Of a DNA stretch of 64,000 bases, positions 56,649-64,000 are shown one piece after another. The position numbers and the translations under genes are program-made. The notes beneath the pieces are model-generated. The model was not told the DNA's origin. It worked only from the letters and a program-made list of their open reading frames with translations, and did not search any database. The stretch is from Dipteris shenzhenensis (taxonomy: Eukaryota > Polypodiophyta > Polypodiopsida > Gleicheniales). Location: assembly GCA_047967505.1 (NCBI GenBank), contig CM106539.1. The stretch is one strand, 5' to 3'. Each line of letters opens with the position of its first letter. Position 1 is the stretch's first letter.

Positions 56649-57250
56649 GGAGGGGGTGGTGATGGAGGGGGTGGTGGAGGGGGGAGGGGGGAGGGGGGAA
56701 GGGGGGAGGCGGAGGGGGTGGTGGAGATGGAGGGGGGAGGGGGAAAGGGGGAGGGGGTGGTGGAGATGGAGGGGGGAGGGGGAAAGGGGGTGGTGGAGAT
56801 GGAGGGAGGAGGGGGGAGGGGGAAAGGGGGTGGTGGAGATGGAGGGGGAAGGGGGAAAGGGGGTGGTGGAGATGGAGGGGGAGGGGGGAGGGGGTAGTGG
56901 AGATGGAGGGGAGAGGGGAAAAGGGGGAGGGGGTCGTGGAGATGGAGGGGGGAGGGGGAAAGGGGGTGGTGGAGATGGAGGGGAGGGGGTGGTGGAGATG
57001 GAGGGGGGAGGGGGAAAGGGGGTGGTGGAGATGGAGGGGGGGAGGGGGGAGGGGGGGAGGGGTGGTGGAGATGGAGGGGGGAGGGGGAGGGGGGAGGGGG
57101 TGGTGGAGATGGAGGGGGGAGGGGGAAAGGGGGTGGTCGAGATGGAGGGGGGAGGGGGTGGTGGAGATGGAGGGGGGAGGGGGAGGGGGGAGGGGGTGGT
57201 GGAGATGGAGGGGGAGGGGGAGGGGGAAAGGGGGTGGTGGAAATGGGAGG
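56649..57250. repeat. GGGGGAGG/GGTGGTGGAGATGG minisatellite
   Basis: Roughly 15 units of about 36-45 bp with core GGGGGTGGTGGAGATGGAGG followed by variable GGGGAGGGGGAAA. All six frames stay open, giving spurious 349- and 314-codon frames. Many runs of four or more G allow quadruplexes. Confidence 0.95.
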
Positions 57251-57909
57251 GGGAAAAAAGGAGAAGAAAAAAGCTTGACGGACGAAAATCCAAAGGGAGG
57301 AAGAGGTGGTCACCTGAATGCTCTCCAATCTTTCTCGATGTAACGTTGTTGAGGAACAATGGACAGTGGGTGGATGGCTAGGTTATTGCTACAAGATGGG
57401 CTCGAAGTCACTTACCATGTGAGGATGGGAGTAAGGTGGTGGTCGATGGAGAGGGAGGAGTGTCTTACATAGGGCTCGGAATGAAGAAGATGATGGAGGC
57501 AAAATGTGAAAGATGAAGAATGAGGGGGTGGAGAGGTTTTTTATAGGAAATGAGTTTAGGTTTAGGGTTTAGGTTTAGGGGTAAACCCTAAACTCTTCCC
57601 GAGCCATAACTTCTTATGGATAGCTTAGTTTGCTCTTCTACAAAACGGTGAAATGATCGAAATTGCAAGCTCTACGCATTCGTGTCCACGACCTAGCCTG
57701 ATTATATATCAAGTGGCTTCTTTTTTAAAAATATAGAAAATTTCTTAAGGTAGTAACCCAAGGTTGATGCTTGGGGTTGATATGTTTGGCTAGAAATGGA
57801 AAAAAAAAATTATTCTCCTTTCCCTTGAGTGTTATGTTCATGAAAGTTCGAAGTAGTTAGTTTTTTACACACACCTGCATATGTTTACTCATTACTTGAG
57901 ATGCTAGTC
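57251..57909 (-). mobile_element. Probable leader of a minus-strand gypsy element
   Basis: Lies on the internal side of the minus primer binding site at 57910-57927. It is non-coding and includes telomere-like TTTAGGGTTTAGG near 57555-57585. The purine minisatellites to the left may be part of, or inserted in, the same element. Confidence 0.35.
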
Positions 57910-57927
57910 TCCCCGACAGCGACACCA
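57910..57927 (-). promoter_or_regulatory. tRNA-Asp-like primer binding site (minus)
   Basis: On the minus strand TGGTGTCGCTGTCGGGGA matches the gypsy (Tat/Athila-type) site TGGCGCCGTTGCCGGGGA with changes mostly of C to T. It lies 2 bp from CCAACA, the expected LTR end. Confidence 0.55.
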
Positions 57928-57929
57928 AA

Positions 57930-58300
57930 TGTTGGCTCTTTCCTACTGCTTTCGTAGGAAGAGTTGGGTATTCTCAGTATGCAGGGTTCCGAGGCTTTTT
58001 GTCACCTTCATATATATTGGGGTTGTCGGTTGTAGTATATGTGTAGCTTAGGACCTCGAGTCATGTTTCGGTGAGAGATGTAGGCTTAAGTGTGGTAAGC
58101 AAACAAAGTGCATGCATGTGTAAAAGGAACGTGTATCATCGTGATTGAGGCAATGAAGGCTTTTGCCTTCATTAGGGGTTTTAGGGTTTAGGAGAAGGTT
58201 CCAAGGTTTAGAAGGAGGCTCTAGGGTTAGAGGGAGTTCCAAGGTTTAGAAGGAGGTTCTAGGGTTAGAAGGAGGATCCAAGGTTCAGGGTATAGTACAT
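57930..58300 (-). mobile_element. Probable LTR end of the minus gypsy element, with internal repeats
   Basis: On the minus strand the LTR would end ...CCAACA at 57930 and extend rightward for an unknown distance. It includes, at 58168-58290, three to four units of about 37-40 bp with GGTTCCAAGGTTTAGAAGGA and CTAGGGTTAGA. No second LTR copy is available to set the other edge. Confidence 0.35.
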
Positions 58301-58409
58301 GGTGGAGAACTCATCTCCCTCATAGATCATGGAGTTTAAGGGTTGAGGAACAAAGGGTTTAGGGGGAGCATAGGAATGGGAGAGGAAGAAGGTGTAAGAG
58401 CATGGGGGA

Positions 58410-58570
58410 AAGAAGAGAGAGGAGGGAGGAGGAGGAGGAGGAGGAGGAGGAGGAGGGAGGAGGAGAGAGGAGGAGGAGGAGAAGGGAGGAGGAGAGAGGA
58501 GGAGGGAGGAGGAGGAGGGAGAAGGGAGGAGGAGGAGGGAGGAGGAGAGGGAGAGGATAGGTTGCAAGGT
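58410..58570. repeat. (GGA)n minisatellite
   Basis: GGAGGAGGA with GAGAGGAGG variants over 150 bp. Frames here read poly-E/G/R or poly-S/P. Confidence 0.95.
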
Positions 58571-58739
58571 CGGAGGAGAGGGGAGGAGGAGTTGCAAGGT
58601 TAGGACATGCTTTTGGATGTGGAGTGCAAGGAAGCATGGACACTTGAGACAATTGCTTGGAATACCAAAGTAGAACTCAACACAATGCCCCAAAGAGTGC
58701 GGACTTCATTCCATTATGGGGTATATATACAAGTTGGAG
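58571..58739. other. Short unassigned spacer
   Basis: Nothing recognised. Confidence 0.3.
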
Positions 58740-59040
58740 AGCTTCTCTCTCTGCATGTAGGAAGTGTAACACATTCTCTCTCTACATGTAGAAGTCGTAT
58801 GTAGAAGTTATAACACATTCTCTTTCTACATGTAGAACTCGCATATAGAAGTTGTAACACATTCTCTTTCTACATGTAGAACTTGCATATAGAAGTTGTA
58901 ACACATTCTCTTTCTACATGTAAAACTCGCATATAGAAGTTGCATGTAGAAGTCACATGTACAACTCATATGTAGAACTTGCATGTACAACTCGCATGTA
59001 AGAGTCGTATTTAGAACTTGCATGTAGAACATGCAAGTTG
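58740..59040. repeat. 44-45 bp minisatellite with TACATGTAGAA core
   Basis: Units of ACACATTCTCTTTCTACATG plus TAGAACTCGCATATAGAAGTTGTA start near 58814, 58858 and 58902, with diverged copies before them. To the right they collapse into a 15-16 bp subunit of CATGTAGAA/CATGTACAACT type. Both levels are built on the palindrome ACATGT. Confidence 0.85.
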
Positions 59041-59045
59041 GATTT

Positions 59046-60345
59046 CTAAGAGGGATTATTTCTAGCCTTATGCAAGTACAAGCGGAGCTTTGCCGCTACT
59101 CTACACACACATGCTATTCTACCTAAGTCCATGTTGGCACAGAGACAATAGCGATAAGGTCCACATACCTTAGGGTGAGCACCTTCCCTTATAGGTATCG
59201 TGTGTACTACCACTTCTAGTGAAATTCCTTTCATCTCTTTGTATGACCATGCTAAGCAAACACGGTATTCCATTAGGAGTGTTTTGAGTTTGGTTTCAAG
59301 CTATGGAAATCCCAATGAAAACCAATTTTTCTTCCTCCCCTTCAAGGGCGAGGCTTTTGTGCATGTTTTTGCTGGTCCCTCATAGATTGGAGTTTCTCCA
59401 ATGCTATCAGTTTCTTGAACTTCAGATTCTCTTAGTGGTCTTGGCATTGCTATTGGCACACTGGCACTTGTGTAATTCTTGAAGTATTCTGGCACTTCTC
59501 AAAGATCGGCCTCTGATGGTGTTGACGTAGCCTCACATGTGCCATGTGTACTAGGTGGCATAGTTGCATTTACCAATTTGTTAGCCTCTTCTTGACTTCT
59601 TTTCTGAAGTCTCTTAATCGAGCTTCATCCAACATGTGGCTTATATTTCCGAAACTTCTTACATTGGGGACTGTGGGGTAACTTTTCCACTGGTAAGGTG
59701 TTTCCAAGTAAGGGTTCATTTGTTGTGCATACTCCTTCCAATCCCTCAAGGGACCATTCAAGAGGCGGTGGTTCTGATATTGAGGGAGCTGGCTTTGCAA
59801 GGTACAATTCGACGATCCTTGTTTGGACTCATTCGAATTCATTGAAGTGTTCAGCCTTGGCTTTTTTACTTTGTGGGGCCAAGTCATGGATTGGGTCTTG
59901 AGCTTGTTTCTCAGTGTCAAATTGAGCTTGTTCCTTTTGTACCCATTGTTGAAGTGCCTGAAAACAAGCCTTCTCCACCTCTACATTTGGGTATGGAGCT
60001 TCTTTTATTTGAGGCTCGGGAGTTGATGTGGATGAGCTCGGTTGCTCATTGCTTGGTAGAGGTGGAGGCACTTGTGCTTTCTTTTTAAGAAGTCGCTTTG
60101 GTTGGATTGGAATGTTAGGGTCCTTGGTGGCCTCTTTCTGTTGGCATGTAATTACATTTACAAGTGATATTACACTTGCTGGACCCAGACTTTGATGGTC
60201 CACCCCAATGATGCCGATTGGGATGTCAGGCTTAACCTCTATTTGTTGTGGTACGTTATTTTTCATGGGACAATTCATATAGGCATGTCCTATGCCACAA
60301 TCTCTGTAGAGTGGTTGGAAAGTAGTGGGGCTAATTTGCATAAAT
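59046..60345 (-). pseudogene. Ty3/gypsy gag end, protease spacer and RT start, minus strand
   Basis: From 60345: MQISPTTFQPLYRDCGIGH, a half zinc knuckle (CGIGHAYMNCP), then a long spacer with PSSSTSTPEPQIKEAP and QALQQWVQKEQAQFD. Then come EYAQQMNPYLETPYQWK and RLRDFRKEVKKRLTNW. RT starts CLAWSYKEMKGISLEVVVHT and breaks after IPIREGAHPK at the edge of the minisatellite. Stops and frame changes occur. Protease residues are not recognised. Confidence 0.65.
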
Positions 60346-60349
60346 TGGT

Positions 60350-61073
60350 ATTAGACCCTATAAGAAAACAATACAATGTCTGTGCTCAACAAATAACAAA
60401 ATCCTCGTATGCAAGAGAGAAAAGCAGATAGTATGGAGAATCAAAAATTTGATTACTGTAAAACTAATACAATAGATGGCGCTGCCTCCCAACCGTGCAC
60501 TCCTGTGTGAGAAGCTTCGATGGCATGCTGGAAATAGTAGAGGACAGAGGCTGGATGCTAAGGAATCAGGGTTGCTATAGCCAGTGATGAATATGGGCTT
60601 CATGGGCTTGCTCTTATATAGCCACCCATCGTAATCGGGTTAGACCCAACTGGGTGACTAGTCGGCCCAAAACAGCCGACTAGAGGTCGGTAGGCCACTG
60701 ACCACACGATAGAATCGTGGCGTATAATAGAGCAACTAACCTACATTTGGTCTAGAGCCATCCAGGATCATCTAGGGCTCCAAACGGGCCCCGCAACCTG
60801 AGAGTGGGTTGCCCCAAGAAATGCTCCATCTACCCTTAGTGTGGTCAGTCATGGGATGCCTTCCTACACTTGCATGTAGCCTAGTTGGCAGTGTGCCAAC
60901 TCTATCTAAAGCCGTCCAGCCATCAGGCCACACATGGCCCCCATCTGGTGTCCAAACCAAGACCTACCGGATAACCGAGCTACTCAAATGCCTTCTCCTC
61001 ATATGGGGGGCTTACAAGTAGAGTTAGCTGGTTCCCGGGTAGTTACATGAGAGTGGAGCATTGATATCTAACA
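60350..61073 (-). mobile_element. 3' LTR of a copia element, minus strand
   Basis: On the minus strand it begins TGTTAGATATCAATGC at 61073, right after the polypurine tract, and has TATATAAGAGC at about 60610-60620. It runs to about 60350; the left edge is uncertain. It contains dyad-rich CGGCCCAAAACAGCCGACTA sequence at 60655-60690 that also appears in diverged form at the right edge of the window. Confidence 0.65.
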
Positions 61074-61088
61074 CCCCCCCTCAATGTC
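61074..61088 (-). promoter_or_regulatory. Polypurine tract of the copia element
   Basis: On the minus strand ACATTGAGGGGGGG ends right before TGTTAG, marking the LTR start and the orientation. Confidence 0.75.
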
Positions 61089-61103
61089 CACCCGGAAGTG
61101 AAC

Positions 61104-62931
61104 TTACTTTTTTGTCCCAATGCCAAGTCGATGAAGATGCCTCTCCAGCAAGTCTCTTCCAAGAGCCTTCGTGAAGATGTCCGCAGCATTCTCTATAGTC
61201 GGACAATGCACCAAGTTGACCTCTCCATCCATGATGAGCTCACGTACAAAGTGATATTGAATCTCAATGTGTTTCATGCGAGCATGGTACACAGGGTTCT
61301 GCAAGTCTAATTGTCACATGATAATTGCGTAGGTTTGTTCTGCACTACACCTATGTCCCCTAAAATCCTCCTCAACCACACTGCCTCACAAGAAGCAAAA
61401 CATGCTGATTTGTACTTAGCCTCGATAGAAGAAAGAGCAACTGTAGGTTGCTTCTTGCTGACCCATGACACAGCTCCAGATCTAATTAAGAAACAATAAC
61501 TTGTCACTGATCTCCTGCTGTCCACGTCTCCTGCCCAATCCAAGTCACAGAATCTGGTCAAGATGTTGCCCTTGGTATAGGTGATGCCTTAATCAAGTGT
61601 GCCTTTGATGTATTTCAGCACCCGCATCCCTGCCCTCCAATGGTTCTCCCGGGGCTTATTGGAAAACCTACTTAGTACACCAGTCGCAAAGCTAATGTCC
61701 AGCCACCTGTTGCACAGGTAAATCAAACTACCCACAAGCCTTCTGTACTTCGCTTCGTCCACCAGTGGTGATGAATCCTCATTTGAGAGCTTCACGTCAA
61801 CCTCCATAGGGGTGCCAAATGTCTTGCATTCAACCATGCCAAATGCCTTCAGTATCTCTCCAACATACTTTAGCTGTCAGATGAAGATCTATTTTGGCTC
61901 TTTCCAAACTTCAATCCCCAAACAGAAATGCATCGGTCCGAGGTCTGTCATTTCAAACTCTCTTCCTAACAACTGCTTTGTCTACGATATCTTTTCTTCA
62001 TGGTTTCCTATTATGACAAGGTCATCCACATAAAGGACCACGATCATACACCTGCCTCCTTCTCTCTAGCTATACAAATTTGCATCAAATGGGCTCCTCC
62101 TGAACCTGTTTTGCAGAAAGTAGGCATCAATCCACTGGTACCATACTCGTGGGGCGTGTTTCACAGCCTGCAAAGTGCCTTCTTCAGTTTACAGACTTTA
62201 CCTTCTGAATCAGGGATCTGAACCAGGGATCACAAAACCTGGTGGTTGTTCCACATATACCTCCTCCGTGAGATCTCCATTCAGAAAGGTGGATTTTACA
62301 TCCATCTGAAACACGGGCCAACTTTCCTATGCTGCTAAAGCCAAAACACTGCGAATCCGAGCTGTGGGAGCAAAAGTATCCTGATAATCAAAACCATGTA
62401 CTTGTGCGAATCCTTTTGCCATGAGCCGAGACTTGTACTTATCCAATGTGCCATCGGACTTGTACTTGGTCTTGTACACCCACTTGGTGCCGATTACCTT
62501 GCATTTTGGTGGTCAATCCACAAGGTCCCAAGTGTTGTTCTTCATTATGGAGCCATACTCCGACTGCATAGCCTCCATCCACCTATCATCACCCTGTGCC
62601 TCTTCAAGACACTTGGGTTCTTCAGCACGGATCACCTCTGTCATCAAAGTGTAGTTGACCAAGTGTTCCTATGCCCTTCTTTGCTCCTCTAATCTCTTGG
62701 ACCGGTAGTGTTCGGATGGTTCCTCCTCAATGGTTGGAGGTTCTCTGCCATCCAAAAGCTGCTTTACCCACTTCGGGAATGGCCGTTGCCGTTGTGGTTA
62801 TGCAGGCTCTTCTTTCTCTTCTTTATCTTGAATCCTCCCAAGCACCATTGGGGGGGTTCGGTCTATTGTTGGTGGTTGTATTGATAGATATCCTAGTTCT
62901 GGTTGTCTGGAAAGGAAGCATCCTCCTCCAA
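61104..62931 (-). pseudogene. Ty1/copia RT-RNase H, minus strand
   Basis: Read from 62931. RT: frame-shifted text [52 protein letters not shown], the catalytic VVLYVDDLV (about 62015-62040), EFEMTDLGPMHFCLGIEV, VECKTFGTPMEVDVKLS and YRRLVGSLIYL. RNase H: CDLDWAGDVDSRRSVTSY, AVSWVSKKQPTVALSSIEA, LSCDN, then YHARMKHIEIQYHFVRE and ADIFTKALG. Domain content is complete up to the polypurine tract; inactivated by several stops and frameshifts. Confidence 0.88.
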
Positions 62932-63813
62932 TTAATGTGGCTGTTCTGAGAAGACCACATCGTGACTTACTATTACCTTCTTGGTAACAGGATTATAGAG
63001 ATGGTAACCCTTTGCCTCTTCACTATAGCCCAAGAAAATACACTTCCGGCTATTCTGTTCCCATTTGGTCGTGTTAGCATCAGGGACATGCACAAAACAG
63101 TCACATCCAAAAACTCTGAAATGTGTAGCTAAAGGTTTCTTACCAGAAAAGGCCTGCAGTGGAGTCATCCCATTCACAGCCTTCGTGTAGCTACGATTTA
63201 GAATGTAAACTACTGTGTTACATGCTTCAGCCCAGAATGTCTTTGGCAAATCTCTCCCTTTCATCATACTCCTGCCCATTTCGAAGATGACACGCATCTT
63301 GCGCTCTGCTACTCCATTTTGCTGTGGTGTATGTGGCGGGGGTTTCTGCCTCTTGATCCCGTGACTTTTGCAATAACTTTTGAATTCACTTGATGTGAAC
63401 TCACCACCTCTATTTGATCTCAAATTCTTCACCTTCCTCCCCATTTCTTTCTCGACCATCACATGCCATTCTTTGAACTTACTAAAAGCCTCATCTTTAG
63501 TCTTTAGGAAGTATATCCACATCCTTCTATTGTAGTCATCGATCAGCGTCATGAAGTAGTAGGAACCACCCAAAGCTTCCGTCTCCATCTTTCCGCAGAG
63601 GTCCGTGTGAACGAGCTCTAGAGGAGCTTTTGCCCTGCTAGCCTCTTTAGGAAAGGGCTGCCAATGCTGCTTGCCCATCATGCAAGTTTCACATACATCG
63701 GGCAGATCTATAATTTCTTGTAGGTCTGCAATCATTCCACTTTTATGCATCTCCTTTAAAGAACTAAGGTTTAGATGACCAAACCTCTCATGCCACAGCT
63801 TAGTGTTACTCAC
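62932..63813 (-). pseudogene. Ty1/copia GAG-pre-integrase and integrase, minus strand
   Basis: A 293-codon open frame. The GAG-pre-integrase zinc region has LWHERFGHLNLSSL and CETCMMGKQHW. The integrase core has LELVHTDLCGKM (first D), LRSNRGGEFTSSEF (second catalytic D replaced by N) and PHTPQQNGVAERK (E). The C-terminal part has FWAEACNTVVYILNR, HFRVFGCDCFVHVPD, KCIFLGYSEEAKGYHLYNP and IVSHDVVF. Coding continues upstream in another frame (LDLQGKVIGKGTR, NNIYELSAFSA then a TGA) to about 63930. Confidence 0.9.
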
Positions 63814-63930
63814 ATTGGCTCAAGCACTGAAAGCTGAGAGTTCGTAGATGTTGTTGCGCCGTGTACCTTTACCAATGACCTTCCCTTGAAGATCCAAAAT
63901 CTGTGCATCATTCTTATCAAAGTGAACTTT
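63814..63930 (-). pseudogene. Upstream end of copia pol, protease-integrase linker
   Basis: VHFDKNDAQILDLQGKVIGK and NNIYELSAFS then TGA, in frame with SNTKLWHERF, match the copia linker. Breaks at about 63930. Confidence 0.7.
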
Positions 63931-64000
63931 CCCAATTGGGTGACCGACCCAATCGGTCCAAAAACCGCCGATTGGAGGTCAGTCCCGAAATAGGCCACTT
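63931..64000. mobile_element. LTR-like sequence at the window edge
   Basis: CCCAATTGGGTGACCGACC, GTCCAAAAACCGCCGATTGG and AGGTCAGT..AGGCCACT resemble 60645-60700 in the copia LTR (CCCAACTGGGTGACTAGTCG, CCCAAAACAGCCGAC, AGGTCGGTAGGCCACT). It interrupts the copia reading frame and is cut by the window edge. Confidence 0.45.

Noticed and set aside
56279-57381. 349-, 314- and 241-codon frames resembling proline-rich or glycine-rich proteins
   Set aside because: Produced by (GA)n and GGTGGAGATGG repeats; open in several frames at once.
60340-60360. TGGTATTAGACCC as a plus-strand tRNA-Met primer site
   Set aside because: The neighbouring LTR is on the minus strand and its polypurine tract lies at 61074, so a plus primer site here does not fit; the resemblance is imperfect.

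Overview
The window comes from a land-plant nuclear genome. The evidence is a five-exon IQD (IQ67-domain, calmodulin-binding) gene with the plant-specific phase-0 intron inside the IQ67 domain, plant-type Ty1/copia and Ty3/gypsy retrotransposons, initiator tRNA-Met and tRNA-Asp-like primer binding sites, and L1-type LINEs. The very high density of old, nested, broken elements suggests a large repeat-rich genome (fern, lycophyte or gymnosperm-like rather than a compact angiosperm); the exact lineage cannot be fixed from the sequence alone. All coordinates of splice sites and element edges are by-eye readings.

Layout. 0.35-1.5 kb: decayed Ty3/gypsy protease-to-RT remnant (+). 2.0-6.4 kb: fragments of a non-coding LTR retrotransposon family, including a head-to-head inverted arrangement around an LTR at 5250. 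6.70-10.24 kb: one giant fold-back element whose two ~1.7 kb arms are inverted copies, purine-rich on one side and pyrimidine-rich on the other. 10.2-15 kb: AT-rich DNA with minisatellites and no gene seen. 15-19.7 kb: the only clearly intact host gene, an IQD gene (443 codons) with a tandemly duplicated 197 bp segment upstream. 19.7-28.1 kb: mostly unassigned DNA with a decayed gypsy integrase, a three-copy 174 bp tandem repeat, a possible gene fragment on the minus strand (25.5-26.5 kb) and a small hairpin. 28.1-36.1 kb: a LINE scrap and a copia element whose reverse transcriptase is split by a composite insert (minus-strand LINE plus plus-strand gypsy RT/RNase H). 36.1-42.1 kb: CCTAGG-rich repeat, gypsy gag, the 3' half of a second copia with its LTR, and a minus-strand gypsy pol.

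42.2-43.8 kb carries the most unusual item: a small intron-containing gene or pseudogene resembling a circularly permuted (catalytic block first, SAM-binding block last) amino-methyltransferase of the DNA N4/N6-methylase type. 44.3-44.9 kb has a KSSP-repeat ORF and a palindromic tandem array. 45.6-51.4 kb is a nearly full-length but mutated gypsy element in gag-PR-RT-RH-INT order. 51.4-55.5 kb is a mosaic of gypsy gag(-), LINE(+), copia RNase H(-) and LINE(-). 55.5-59.0 kb is dominated by satellites and purine-rich minisatellites. 59.0-60.35 kb is a minus-strand gypsy fragment. 60.35-64 kb is the 3' two-thirds of a third copia (-), with LTR, polypurine tract, RNase H, RT (YVDD) and integrase, running to near the window edge.

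Apart from the IQD gene, and possibly the methyltransferase-like gene, nearly all coding signal belongs to mobile elements. Their stop codons are often TAG where relatives keep glutamine, which fits decay of methylated CAG (CHG) sites. The long proline-, serine- and arginine/glutamate-rich frames at 7.3-9.6, 18-19.7 and 56.2-58.7 kb arise from simple sequence and are not annotated as genes.
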